DNA of 64,000 bases from F23-D06 sp045600905 (GCA_045600905.1 JAZRYT010000054.1:4375-68374), one strand, 5' to 3'; positions 27,695-36,543 are shown, numbered from the stretch's first letter. A program made the numbers and translations. The notes: a model not told the origin generated them from the letters alone.

Positions 27695-29170
27695 CTAATA
27701 AGATCTAGCAAATAGAACGCGTTGTTTTGAAGGTTTGCCTGTCAAAATACACTTTCCTTCTTCTAAAGGATTATTGAAGGGGATGCAACGAATTGTAGCT
27801 TTCGTTAATTCCTTGATTTTATCTTCAGTTTCTGGAGTTCCATCCCAGTGAGCATAAATAAATCCGGGATGATTATCCAACAAATCGACAAATTCTTCCC
27901 ATGTATCAGCTTTTCGTGTATTTTCCTCTCTGAATTTCAAAGCCTTATCAAACAAGTTCTTTTGAATATCTTTTAAGAGTTTTTGAATATATTCAATCAA
28001 ATTGTCAAATGGGACAACTTCTTTTTCAAGAGTATCACGACGGGCGACTTCAGCATCATTATTTTCCAAATCTCGAGGTCCGATTGCGACACGTACAGGA
28101 ACACCTTTTAACTCATACTCATTAAATTTCCAGCCTGAGCGTTTGGAATCGTCATTATCAAATTTAACAGTTATATTCAGTTCTTTTAATTTTTCGATTA
28201 AAGGCTGGACCTTATCGGCAATGGCTTGCCGTTGTTCTTCATTTTTATAAATCGGAACTATAACCACCTGAATAGGAGCAAGATTCGGCGGAAGGACGAG
28301 GCCATTATCATCAGAATGCGTCATAATCAAGGCTCCAATTAATCGAGTTGAGACGCCCCATGAAGTAGCCCAAACATAATCAAGTTGATTATCTTTATTC
28401 AAGAATTTGACGTCAAATGCTTTCGCAAAATTCTGGCCCAGGAAGTGTGACGTACCGGCTTGCAAAGCTTTACCGTCTTGCATGAGTGCTTCAATACAAT
28501 ATGTATCCAAAGCTCCTCCAAAACGTTCATTTGGGGATTTAACTCCTTGAACGACAGGAATTGCCATAAAATTCTCCACAAAATCCGCATAGACGTGAAG
28601 CATTTTTTCTGTCTCTTCTATTGCTTCCTGCTTAGTGGCATGAGCAGTATGGCCTTCTTGCCACAAGAATTCAGCCGTGCGAAGGAACAATCGGGTTCTC
28701 ATTTCCCAACGGACAACATTTGCCCACTGGTTACAAAGAATTGGGAGATCGCGATAGGAGTGGATCCAGTTTTTATACGTATCCCAAATAATCGTTTCAG
28801 ATGTGGGACGCACAATCAATTCTTCTTCCAATTTCGCATCAGGATCAACAACGACTCCTGCTCCATTAGGATCATTTTTCAATCGATAATGTGTGACAAC
28901 CGCGCACTCCTTCGCAAAGCCTTCAACGTGACTTGCTTCACGACTAAAGAAAGATTTTGGAATAAAAATCGGGAAATATGCATTTACGTGTCCTGTGTCC
29001 TTGAACATTTTATCCAATGTGGATTGAACCTTTTCCCAAATCGCATAGCCATACGGTTTAATCACCATACATCCTCTAACTGATGAATTTTCAGCCAAAT
29101 CCGCTTGTTTAACAATGTCATTATACCATTGAGAATAATTCTCAGCCCTTGTAGAAATATTTTTAGCCAT
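27695..29170 (-). CDS. proS: Proline-tRNA ligase
   Basis: This cytoplasmic class II synthetase (491 residues) charges tRNA-Pro. It is the shorter archaeal/eukaryote-like ProRS type, without the editing insertion of the E. coli enzyme, which is usual in Bacteroidota. Motif 2 (WEMRTRLFLRTAEFLWQEGH) and motif 3 (GALIMTHSDDNGLVLPP) are visible, as is the C-terminal extension. The ATG at 29170 (MAKNISTRAENYS) is preferred: the longer frame begins upstream of the predicted transcription start. Confidence 0.95.
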   Translation of the reverse strand: MAKNISTRAENYSQWYNDIVKQADLAENSSVRGCMVIKPYGYAIWEKVQSTLDKMFKDTGHVNAYFPIFIPKSFFSREASHVEGFAKECAVVTHYRLKNDPNGAGVVVDPDAKLEEELIVRPTSETIIWDTYKNWIHSYRDLPILCNQWANVVRWEMRTRLFLRTAEFLWQEGHTAHATKQEAIEETEKMLHVYADFVENFMAIPVVQGVKSPNERFGGALDTYCIEALMQDGKALQAGTSHFLGQNFAKAFDVKFLNKDNQLDYVWATSWGVSTRLIGALIMTHSDDNGLVLPPNLAPIQVVIVPIYKNEEQRQAIADKVQPLIEKLKELNITVKFDNDDSKRSGWKFNEYELKGVPVRVAIGPRDLENNDAEVARRDTLEKEVVPFDNLIEYIQKLLKDIQKNLFDKALKFREENTRKADTWEEFVDLLDNHPGFIYAHWDGTPETEDKIKELTKATIRCIPFNNPLEEGKCILTGKPSKQRVLFARSY

Positions 29171-29199
29171 TATATTTTTTTTTATTGAGTTAACTTTTT

Positions 29200-29240
29200 C
29201 GTATTTTTGCCGTCTATTAAAACTGATTTGCAAAAATACG
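29200..29240. promoter_or_regulatory. Overlapping, face-to-face promoters for proS and the lipoprotein operon
   Basis: An 11-base perfect inverted repeat (CGTATTTTTGC at 29200-29210, its complement at 29230-29240) places one exact -7 box on each strand. The plus box is TATTTTTG at 29202-29209, ahead of the lipoprotein gene. The minus box is at 29238-29231, ahead of proS. Each faces the other, so the two transcripts would overlap at their 5' ends by some tens of bases. The -33 elements are weak on both sides. Confidence 0.6.
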
Positions 29241-29254
29241 AAAATAAAAGATAT

Positions 29255-29261
29255 AAGGAGG
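29255..29261 (+). promoter_or_regulatory. Strong Shine-Dalgarno site
   Basis: AAGGAGG lies 5 bases before the ATG at 29267. Such a complete site is rare in this window, where most genes have none, and it decides the start of the lipoprotein gene against the longer reading frame. Confidence 0.75.
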
Positions 29262-29266
29262 AACTT

Positions 29267-30919
29267 ATGAAAAAACTATTTTTAATCACCTTATTTTCAA
29301 TGATTTGTCTTCTTACAGCTTGTACAACAGGCTCATTTGCCTATTATGATGATATTTATTCTTCATCACAAGACGAACAATATGTTAGACAAAATCGTAC
29401 AGTTAAAAGCACGGAATTACAACCTGATTCCATCATATACGAGTATGATGAAGCAGGTAATCTGCTGGACACCAAAACGTATTATCCTGGGATTTCCGAA
29501 CCGGTCATAGAATATTCTGAAGGTTCAACCAATGGGAACACTTACATCTCAAATTACAACTCCTACTATGATGACGACGACTATTACGATTATTACTATA
29601 CTTCAAGAATACGCCGTTTTCATAGTGACGTTTATTGCGGATGGGGGTATTACGATCCCTATTTTACCAACTTATATTGGTATGACCGTTGTCCTTCCTC
29701 ATGGGGCCTAAGTATCTATCTCGGCTACAATTGGTGTTGGCCGTCAGTGTATTATCGTCCATATTACTCTGGATACGGATGGTACGATTACGGTTTTTCA
29801 TTCGGTTGGGGATGGTCCTGCTACAACCCTTATCACTACGGCTATTGGGGATACTACAATCCTTGGTATAACCATCACTATGACTTTATGGCTGTAAATT
29901 ATTATCACAACAATTTCGACCATAACAACTCCTATTATTATGGTCATCGTAACAATGTCACCCCATCTTTAGGCTACAACAATTCCGACAGAGGAGATCG
30001 TCCTAGCGACTATGACCATCCTAACTACGGTAACAACGACAACGACAACAGATACTCCACCATAGCATCTTCTCCTACAAGCTTCAACCAACAATACAAC
30101 AATTTAGCAGCCAATTATTCCACTAGCGGGGCTTCAACATCTCAAGTTGGACAATCTACAGCTTCCTCAAAAACGACTAACAAACCGAGTGTTATCAACG
30201 CAACACCGATAAACCACACTAATTCAACAAACAAGCCCTCTACACAAACATCCTCAACAATTTCCAACCAGACATCCACCAGACCCACCGCCCAAGAATC
30301 ACACGCTTCCGCCCAACAAAGTACAATATCACCCACAACGGCTTCGAAGCCCAATACTATTTCTACTACCAGACCTACCTCCGCTTCCCAAAGCACATCA
30401 GTTCAGTCCAACACTCCTTCAAATAACAAGCCTGTCACTATTTCTAGAACAATTAACACTAATAATTCCTCATATACCCGTCCAACTCAATCATCCTCAT
30501 CGGTCAACAGACCCAATTCTCAAAATTCAACAAACAGACAAAGTTCATCTTACGCTCATCCAAACTCAAGCTCTTCATCACCTTCCAGACAAGGTTCATC
30601 CTATTCTCATCCAAGTTCATCCAACAATTCTTATTCAAGACCAAGTTCAACATCATCCTCAAGACCTAGTTCCAGTTCTTCAAACTACAGGCCGAGTTCG
30701 TCATCCTATTCTCGACCAAGCTCATCTAGCAGTTCATATTCAAGGCCGAGTTCAACTTCTTCACCAAGAACAAGTTCTTCGTCATACTCGCGTCCAAGTT
30801 CGTCCTCTTCTTCATACTCCAGACCCAGTTCGTCAAGCAGTTCATATCATAGCAGCGGTTCCTATTCGTCTGGTTCATCCCATAGCAGTAGTTCTTCTCG
30901 CAGCAGCAGTCACAGATAA
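29267..30919 (+). CDS. Tyr/Trp-rich lipoprotein with Ser-rich C-terminal repeats
   Basis: The product (550 residues) has a lipoprotein signal with the lipobox LLTAC (lipidated Cys at about residue 19). Residues about 80-230 are very rich in Tyr, Trp, Gly and Asn (for example YYDDDDYYDYYY, GYWGYYNPWYNHHYD). From about 265 on it becomes Ser/Thr/Pro/Asn-rich and ends in many copies of a SSSYSRPSS-type unit. No enzyme domain is recognisable. It may be an envelope-attached structural or glycosylated linker protein; this is inference. It is the first gene of a four-gene plus-strand operon and has a strong ribosome-binding site. Confidence 0.8.
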   Translation: MKKLFLITLFSMICLLTACTTGSFAYYDDIYSSSQDEQYVRQNRTVKSTELQPDSIIYEYDEAGNLLDTKTYYPGISEPVIEYSEGSTNGNTYISNYNSYYDDDDYYDYYYTSRIRRFHSDVYCGWGYYDPYFTNLYWYDRCPSSWGLSIYLGYNWCWPSVYYRPYYSGYGWYDYGFSFGWGWSCYNPYHYGYWGYYNPWYNHHYDFMAVNYYHNNFDHNNSYYYGHRNNVTPSLGYNNSDRGDRPSDYDHPNYGNNDNDNRYSTIASSPTSFNQQYNNLAANYSTSGASTSQVGQSTASSKTTNKPSVINATPINHTNSTNKPSTQTSSTISNQTSTRPTAQESHASAQQSTISPTTASKPNTISTTRPTSASQSTSVQSNTPSNNKPVTISRTINTNNSSYTRPTQSSSSVNRPNSQNSTNRQSSSYAHPNSSSSSPSRQGSSYSHPSSSNNSYSRPSSTSSSRPSSSSSNYRPSSSSYSRPSSSSSSYSRPSSTSSPRTSSSSYSRPSSSSSSYSRPSSSSSSYHSSGSYSSGSSHSSSSSRSSSHR

Positions 30920-30943
30920 TTTTCAACTCTAAAACAAACTCCT

Positions 30944-32410
30944 ATGAAAAAAATTTGGTTCATCGTCCTATTCATAAGCGCATCATTTTCAATATTTGCG
31001 CAAGGGTCATACGAAGCTTTTCGTTTTTCCCAAATTGACTATACAGGTACAGCCCGATATTTGGGAGCAGGCGGCGCATTCGGTGCAACCGGTGGAGAGT
31101 TTTCCGCATTGAGCTATAATCCCGCAGCCGTAGGTCTCTACAAAAGACACGAATTTTCCTTCACTCCTATGACATTATCCTTTTACAAGGACAACACACT
31201 TTATAATGGTACAAACAGCTACACTCAAAATCCGAAATACACTGTTAACCAATGCGGTTTAGTTATTGCTAATCCCATAGCGAACTCAGAATGGAAGACG
31301 TGGCAATTTGCCTTTGGTTACAATCGAATTATGGATTTCAACAATGTTTTCCGCGCACAAGGGCCAAACCACTCCTCCTTTATAGATCCTATTCTCGCTT
31401 CCGCAAATGGGACATCATATCAGAACCTCACTTATGATGCTGACATTGCTTGGGACAGTTGGCTTATCGACACAGTACGCGGATATAATTCTCTATATTT
31501 TAGTCCTTTCCATGACAAAGATTTGGAGCAGACCGCCGTTGTCAAACAATCTGGTGCTATCGATGAAATGACAATCACTTTTGGTGGCAACTATAACGAC
31601 AAGCTCTACATTGGTGGAGGTATCGGAATCCCTATTTTGGATTATACAGAACACACATCTTTCTCTGAAATAGCTGCTGACGGTGCCCCTATTCAAGGAA
31701 TCACAGATTACTCTGTAATAACACACCAAAACGACAGAGGGGCCGGCATCAATGCGAAAATCGGTATTATTTACCAACCCGTCAACTTTTTAAGACTCAA
31801 TTTTGCGATTCAAACACCTACCTATTATTGGAAAATAAGGGATTCATACTCTAGAGAAATGATTTCCTACTGGGTCGGAGCAAACAACCAGCAGGGAAGT
31901 TACGACAGCAAGTACAATTTCTCTCTGACTACTCCTTTTAGATTCAATGCCGGTCTTTCATTTATTATCAACAAACGTGCTTTTATCGATGCAGAATACG
32001 AAATGAGCGACTATGGTATGGCTACTCTATTAGCTAATGACTATAGTTTCACCTTTGAGAATGAAGACATTCGCAACCGATACGGTGCCTGCCACACTTT
32101 CCGTGTAGGAGGTGAAGTGAATCTTTCTTCCCATTTCGCTTTACGCGCCGGGTACAACTACAAATCTTCGCCATACTTGAAATCAAGCGGCACAAGCAAC
32201 ACGACATTCAATGCCTCAGCTCATTATGGGTCAATAGGTTTTGGATTCCGATCCAAAGTTTTCTTTGCTGACTTGGCATACGTTCTACGATACTGCAATG
32301 ACGCATATACACTATACGATTGCTCATTCTCCGGATCATATAGCAATACTACAGCTGAAATCAAAAGCACCACCCATAGAGTTGTAGCAACAATCGGCTG
32401 CAAATTCTAA
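30944..32410 (+). CDS. Outer-membrane porin of the FadL/OmpP1/TodX type
   Basis: The protein (488 residues) has a signal peptide (1-19, IFAQ) and the family N-terminus with GTARYLGAGGAFGATGGEFS and LSYNPAAVGLY, followed by alternating beta-strand sequence to a C-terminal ATIGCKF typical of barrel ends. FadL-type proteins pass hydrophobic compounds through the outer membrane. Bacteroidota members are often labelled hemin receptor, but the substrate cannot be read here. It lies 24 bases after the lipoprotein gene and 6 bases before the next gene. Confidence 0.78.
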   Translation: MKKIWFIVLFISASFSIFAQGSYEAFRFSQIDYTGTARYLGAGGAFGATGGEFSALSYNPAAVGLYKRHEFSFTPMTLSFYKDNTLYNGTNSYTQNPKYTVNQCGLVIANPIANSEWKTWQFAFGYNRIMDFNNVFRAQGPNHSSFIDPILASANGTSYQNLTYDADIAWDSWLIDTVRGYNSLYFSPFHDKDLEQTAVVKQSGAIDEMTITFGGNYNDKLYIGGGIGIPILDYTEHTSFSEIAADGAPIQGITDYSVITHQNDRGAGINAKIGIIYQPVNFLRLNFAIQTPTYYWKIRDSYSREMISYWVGANNQQGSYDSKYNFSLTTPFRFNAGLSFIINKRAFIDAEYEMSDYGMATLLANDYSFTFENEDIRNRYGACHTFRVGGEVNLSSHFALRAGYNYKSSPYLKSSGTSNTTFNASAHYGSIGFGFRSKVFFADLAYVLRYCNDAYTLYDCSFSGSYSNTTAEIKSTTHRVVATIGCKF

Positions 32411-32416
32411 CCAAAT

Positions 32417-33199
32417 ATGAAGAATTATCTTCTTTTATTCATACTCACCTTCGCTCTTGGCACCATTTGTGCGCAAGAGCGTTCTTCTTATATCAATAAG
32501 AAATTCGATCATTTTACAATTGATATATTAGATAACTTATATGGATGGAGAGGTGATATCCTAGAAAAATACTCTCCAAATGGTGAACTGACAGCCTCCT
32601 ACAGCGATCGTTCTTTGGGTTCGATTTCTCACGTTGATGCCAGTATTCCTTCTAAAATATTAGTTTTTTATCAAGAAACAGGAACAATACTTTTATTAGA
32701 CAACAAGCTAACACCCGTTGGGAACATTCTAAATATTTTTGATAAAGATCTTTTTTCCGTTTCATTGGCTGCTATTTCAAATCCAAATTCAATATCATTA
32801 TATGATTTTTCTTCTCAGAGTCTTATCATTTCAGATTTTGATCTAAATATAACTCACTCTACGCCATGCAATTTCAGCAAGAATTTTTCGCCAAACCACA
32901 TCTCCACACTTTTAGATAATAAGATTCTCCTATCCGATCCTTCAGGATTATATTTCTTTGATAAATTTGGCTCATTTGAGAGACACATCGCAATTCCCAA
33001 CATCACATCTTCCCAATTAAGTAAAAACGCAATTTATTATTTACTAAACAACAAAATTCACAAATATGACACCTTATCCTTAGAAATAAGCATTATCCCC
33101 ACTGAAATAGAAGACATCAAAGAATTTTACATCTCAAACAGTTTTCTGTATATACTTGATATATCTGGTACTATATATAAATATCGAATTAGAAAATAG
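32417..33199 (+). CDS. Conserved exported protein, propeller-like
   Basis: The protein (260 residues) has a signal peptide (1-19, GTICAQ). The rest shows repeated short units of the form D-x-x-x-L-Y-G-W-R-G-D-I-L-E-K-Y-S-P-N-G and I-x-L-x-D-x-K, suggestive of a small beta-propeller like NHL/TolB types. I do not recognise a named family. It is tightly packed between the FadL-like gene (6 bases) and the next gene (8 bases), which suggests a shared envelope role. Confidence 0.7.
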   Translation: MKNYLLLFILTFALGTICAQERSSYINKKFDHFTIDILDNLYGWRGDILEKYSPNGELTASYSDRSLGSISHVDASIPSKILVFYQETGTILLLDNKLTPVGNILNIFDKDLFSVSLAAISNPNSISLYDFSSQSLIISDFDLNITHSTPCNFSKNFSPNHISTLLDNKILLSDPSGLYFFDKFGSFERHIAIPNITSSQLSKNAIYYLLNNKIHKYDTLSLEISIIPTEIEDIKEFYISNSFLYILDISGTIYKYRIRK

Positions 33200-33207
33200 A
33201 GAAAAAT

Positions 33208-34476
33208 ATGAAATTTTTGAAAAAGATATTCGTCATTTTAATAATTACAGCAAGCACCTCCAATATCTTTGCTTCGTATATCCTTATTCCGATGGACCTA
33301 GAGCAGTCAAATCACCTAAAAGCATACGGAATAGCATACTACGCAGTATCTAATCAAATCGATATGAGTTGGCTTTTAAATTATCGTGGAGGTAGTTTTA
33401 TGTGCCAATACAATTCAAATATTGAAAACGAATGTGCTATTCGAGGAGTATCCTATCAGGTAATAGCAGACATTCAAGCTCAGAGCATCCTCGCTGAAAT
33501 ATCCGCTGTAGAAAACAATATGAACGAGGTCAGGCTGACCAAAGAGCCTAAAATCGCCGTGTATTCGCCCAAAAACAAACTTCCCTGGGATGATGCTGTT
33601 ACTTTAGTTTTAACTTACGCAGAAATCCCCTATACAGTGATATATGATGAAGAAGTCATCCATGGTGAACTTCCAAAATATGATTGGCTTCATCTTCACC
33701 ACGAAGATTTCACGGGACAATATGGGAAATTCTGGGCAAACTTTCGCAACGCCAAATGGTATCAAGATGATGTTAAAGAGCAAGAAAAAAGAGCCGCTCA
33801 ATTAGGATTTGCCAAAGTTTCACAAATGAAATTAGCCGTTGCCAAAGGAATACGAGATTTTGTTTCTGGCGGTGGATATCTTTTTGCAATGTGTTCTGGT
33901 CCTGATAGTTACGACATTGCTCTTGCTGCAGAGGGAATTGACATTTGTGATGTTATGTTTGATGGAGATCCTATGGATCCTCAAGCTCAAAGCAAACTGA
34001 ATTTTGACAACTGCTTTGCCTTTACAAATTTCACCATTGAAACAAATCCTTTCGTTTACGAAGTATCCAACATTGATGTAGAACCCACCAAACACATGAC
34101 TAATAAGAGCAATGATTATTTCACATTATTTGACTTTTCTGCCAAATGGGATCCTGTTCCCACAATGTTGTGTCAAAATCATTTAAAAGTCATTCCCGGT
34201 TTTATGGGACAGACAACGGCTTTTCGAAAAGAGCTCATCAAGCCCACAGTAACTATTATGGGGGAAGCTCAGCAATTCAATGAGGCCAGGTATATTCACG
34301 GAGAATATGGGAAAGGAACTTGGACTTTTTATTCCGGTCACGATCCCGAAGATTATCAACACTTAGTAAATGATCCGCCAACGGATTTGGATTTATTTCC
34401 TAACTCGGCAGGATATAGATTGATTCTCAACAACGTTCTTTTCCCTGCAGCCAAGAAACAACAGCAAAAGACATAA
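33208..34476 (+). CDS. Conserved Bacteroidota exported protein (often mislabelled asparagine synthetase B)
   Basis: The protein (422 residues) has a signal peptide (about 1-22, NIFASY). It contains highly conserved blocks such as AYGIAYYAV, WLLNYRGGSF, IAVYSPKNKLPWDDAVTLVL, YDWLHLHHEDFTGQYG, SGGGYLFAMCSG and a C-terminal HGEYGKGTWTFYSGHDPEDY. From memory, close relatives across Bacteroidota are annotated as asparagine synthetase B, but no N-terminal Cys nucleophile or AMP-forming domain is visible and the protein is exported. The FAMCSG segment with the following D could reflect a class I glutamine-amidotransferase-like or BPL_N-like fold; this is inference. It is the last gene of the operon, ending at a bidirectional terminator. 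Confidence 0.75.
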   Translation: MKFLKKIFVILIITASTSNIFASYILIPMDLEQSNHLKAYGIAYYAVSNQIDMSWLLNYRGGSFMCQYNSNIENECAIRGVSYQVIADIQAQSILAEISAVENNMNEVRLTKEPKIAVYSPKNKLPWDDAVTLVLTYAEIPYTVIYDEEVIHGELPKYDWLHLHHEDFTGQYGKFWANFRNAKWYQDDVKEQEKRAAQLGFAKVSQMKLAVAKGIRDFVSGGGYLFAMCSGPDSYDIALAAEGIDICDVMFDGDPMDPQAQSKLNFDNCFAFTNFTIETNPFVYEVSNIDVEPTKHMTNKSNDYFTLFDFSAKWDPVPTMLCQNHLKVIPGFMGQTTAFRKELIKPTVTIMGEAQQFNEARYIHGEYGKGTWTFYSGHDPEDYQHLVNDPPTDLDLFPNSAGYRLILNNVLFPAAKKQQQKT

Positions 34477-34508
34477 AAGAAGGTGCTTTTATAGCACCTT
34501 CTTTTATT
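34475..34508. terminator. Bidirectional terminator between the envelope operon and udk
   Basis: A perfect 13-base inverted repeat (34475-34487 with 34493-34505) with a 5-base loop lies between two converging genes. It is flanked by A on one side and T on the other, so it can serve both strands. It begins at the last bases of the plus-strand stop codon. Confidence 0.9.
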
Positions 34509-35118
34509 ATAGCCCTATAGTTTGTTTGATTTTAGAAGTTAGTATGTCGATACCTTTTTCATTATATCCACCAATTGGGATAATAATATCTGCCAAACGT
34601 TTTGAAGGTTCGATAAATAATTCATGCATCGGCTTGACAAAATTCTGATAATGAACTATTGACTTATCCAATCCTCGCCCACGTTCAATCACATCTCGTT
34701 GAATTATTCTAATCAGGCGTTCATCAGCATCTGTATCCACAAAGACTTTCAAATCAAGAATCTCGCATAATTCTCTATTTGAGAAGATCAAAATACCTTC
34801 AACTATCAACACGTCACAAGGCAAGATCTTCACCGTATCCACACCACGTCCGCACGTCACATACGAATATGTAGGCATATCGACTGACATACCATTTTTA
34901 AGCATATTGATATGCTTTATCAATAAAGGCCATTCTATGGCATCGGGATGATCAAAATTTATTTTTTCTTTCTCTTCCTGAGGCAGCATCCCATTATCCC
35001 TATAATATGCATCTTGAGATAATACACTGATACACTCTTCCGGAATACTATTCATTATTTTTTTCACAACGGAAGTTTTTCCCGAGCCAGATCCTCCCGC
35101 AATTCCAATTACTAACAT
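34507..35118 (-). CDS. udk: Uridine kinase
   Basis: Udk (203 residues) phosphorylates uridine and cytidine in pyrimidine salvage. It shows the P-loop GIAGGSGSGKTS near the N-terminus, the INFDHPDAIEW segment and the VLIVEGILIF motif. The start is ATG at 35118 (MLVIGIAGG), which is where the family begins; the longer open frame upstream reads through a terminator and a tRNA gene on the same strand and is not real. No promoter of its own was pinned down between the tRNA terminator and this start. Confidence 0.93.
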   Translation of the reverse strand: MLVIGIAGGSGSGKTSVVKKIMNSIPEECISVLSQDAYYRDNGMLPQEEKEKINFDHPDAIEWPLLIKHINMLKNGMSVDMPTYSYVTCGRGVDTVKILPCDVLIVEGILIFSNRELCEILDLKVFVDTDADERLIRIIQRDVIERGRGLDKSIVHYQNFVKPMHELFIEPSKRLADIIIPIGGYNEKGIDILTSKIKQTIGL

Positions 35119-35185
35119 AGGTAAACTATTGATTAAAGAGTGACAATAAAAAGACAATCCAATATACCCCCACATAGGAGGCAAA

Positions 35186-35211
35186 CAAAAAAACACGCCT
35201 TTCAGCGTGTT
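35186..35211 (-). terminator. Terminator after tRNA-Gln
   Basis: A perfect 7-base stem (35192-35198 with 35205-35211) is followed on the minus strand by about seven U residues. It starts seven bases after the tRNA 3' end, so the tRNA appears to be its own transcription unit. Confidence 0.85.
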
Positions 35212-35217
35212 AACTTG

Positions 35218-35288
35218 TTGCCCTGATAGGACTCGAACCCATACAAACAGAACCAGAATCTGCTGTGCTACCATTACACCACAAGGCA
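35218..35288 (-). tRNA. tRNA-Gln (anticodon CTG)
   Basis: Read on the minus strand the 71 bases fold as a tRNA: a 7-bp acceptor stem (TGCCTTG with CAGGGCA, one G-U pair), a D-arm containing GGTGTAATGGTAGC, a 5-bp anticodon stem GCAGA/TCTGT around the loop TTCTGGT (anticodon CTG, reading CAG), a short variable loop and a T-arm ATGGG-TTCGAGT-CCTAT. The discriminator is A, and CCA is not encoded. Confidence 0.93.
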
Positions 35289-35292
35289 AAAT

Positions 35293-35338
35293 GTTTGAGC
35301 GCGGCAAAAATAAACTTTTTTTCGAATCGCGCTCAAAC
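35293..35338 (-). promoter_or_regulatory. tRNA-Gln promoter flanked by an 11-base inverted repeat
   Basis: On the minus strand TTTG (35337-35334) and TATTTTTG (35312-35305) are 21 bases apart, an excellent -33/-7 pair about 17 bases before the tRNA. An 11-base perfect inverted repeat (35293-35303 with 35328-35338, core GTTTGAGCGCG) brackets the promoter: one arm contains the -33 box and the other lies at or just past the start site. It could be an operator or the terminator hairpin of the upstream DUF6515-like gene. Confidence 0.65.
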
Positions 35339-35352
35339 TTCTGGAAAATTTT

Positions 35353-36483
35353 TTATGCTACAAAAAGGACCTCATACCAAAGATAACCATTTACTATAAC
35401 TTCCTTATAATAAACATTATCAACTTTAAAATAGACTCTTCCTTCCAACACAATGATCTGATAGTTACTCGGCAATTCTGCTATTCTAGCTCCAATAGGA
35501 GGGGCAACAACCACATAATCTTGGTGTCTTGGCAAATAAAAAGTACCATCATCATAATAATATCTTGTGTTGTTATAGACCACTATTACAGGACGCCAGG
35601 TGTGGAATATAGCGTGTGCAATAACGGCTCCAAGCGGGGGACGGCAAATCACATAAAATCCATTCATCATTGTGCAAAAGACACCATTGTAGAAATAGTA
35701 GGGAATGCCACCGTAGTGAATCGGCTGAATTCTTGAAGGAACCGTAATGTGACCTCCAAAGTTGTGAGAGTTCGGGTGCATATATGGAGATGCTCCATTG
35801 TGACCGGGAAGATAACGTTTCGCATCAGCATCGCCAGAAGGAGCCAATTGCGGAGCTGGAGTTCCAGCACCATCATAGCCTCTCTTTGCCATAGCAGAAG
35901 ATGTATTAGCAGCCGATGTGGAAGTAGATGCTGTGTTTTGGACTTTTGCTGTTGAAGTAGTTCCACTAGTTGAAGAGGCCACAGATGATGACGCAGAAGA
36001 AGAAGTTGAAGATGGCTTCGTTGTAGTTTTATTTACAGTGGAACTGCTAACAGGTTTCGTGCTAGTAGCAGATGAAGATGCAGCAGTATTGGGCTTTGTT
36101 GCTGTTGAACTGCTTGTAGGGCGATTAGTACTTGTTGAAGCGGAAGAAGACGAACTCGGTCTAGCAACCGCTGTACTGGAAGAAGGCTTTGCTGAACTCG
36201 AAGATGTCGTCGTACGAGTAACTGTTGAGGCAGCAGCCGGTTTTGTATTTCTTGACGAAGTACTAGAAGGCGTAGCACTTACTGAAGATTGAGCTCTTTG
36301 ATAACTGCTATTAGCCTTGCTCATTTGAGTATCTCCTTTTTTCATCTGTCTATCTGCAGTGGAGACAGAGCTTTGAGCTTTACTGCTAGACGACGGCGTT
36401 CTTGAAACAGGAGTCTGTCCAAAAGCACTCGTAGAGAGACCTACAATGCTTAATACGCTTAAAATAACAATTAACTTTTTCAT
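35353..36483 (-). CDS. Exported Ser/Thr-rich protein with C-terminal DUF6515-like domain
   Basis: The protein (376 residues) has a signal peptide (1-22, SAFGQ), then a low-complexity Ser/Thr/Ala/Lys linker (about 25-195), then a globular C-terminal part (about 230-376) rich in aromatic beta-strands with YYFYNGVFCTMMNGFYVI, RPPLGAVI, RYYYDDGTFYLP and VVVAPPIGARI. The repeated pattern of a Y-x-Y-x-x-G-x-F/Y strand followed by P-P-x-G-A is typical of small envelope proteins named DUF6515; the assignment is from memory. It probably sits in the periplasm or outer envelope. Its function is unknown. Confidence 0.68.
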   Translation of the reverse strand: MKKLIVILSVLSIVGLSTSAFGQTPVSRTPSSSSKAQSSVSTADRQMKKGDTQMSKANSSYQRAQSSVSATPSSTSSRNTKPAAASTVTRTTTSSSSAKPSSSTAVARPSSSSSASTSTNRPTSSSTATKPNTAASSSATSTKPVSSSTVNKTTTKPSSTSSSASSSVASSTSGTTSTAKVQNTASTSTSAANTSSAMAKRGYDGAGTPAPQLAPSGDADAKRYLPGHNGASPYMHPNSHNFGGHITVPSRIQPIHYGGIPYYFYNGVFCTMMNGFYVICRPPLGAVIAHAIFHTWRPVIVVYNNTRYYYDDGTFYLPRHQDYVVVAPPIGARIAELPSNYQIIVLEGRVYFKVDNVYYKEVIVNGYLWYEVLFVA

Positions 36484-36543
36484 AATAGTGGTTTTTTTAA
36501 GTTACGAAAAACAAGTGATAAGACAACAATAGAAGTCAATCGT

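Noticed and set aside
27691..27711. TTG start for mazG
   Set aside because: It overlaps proS and adds residues not typical of MazG; ATG 27690 fits better.
35119..35307. N-terminal extension of uridine kinase
   Set aside because: The extension would translate through a terminator and the tRNA-Gln gene; the family starts at 35118.
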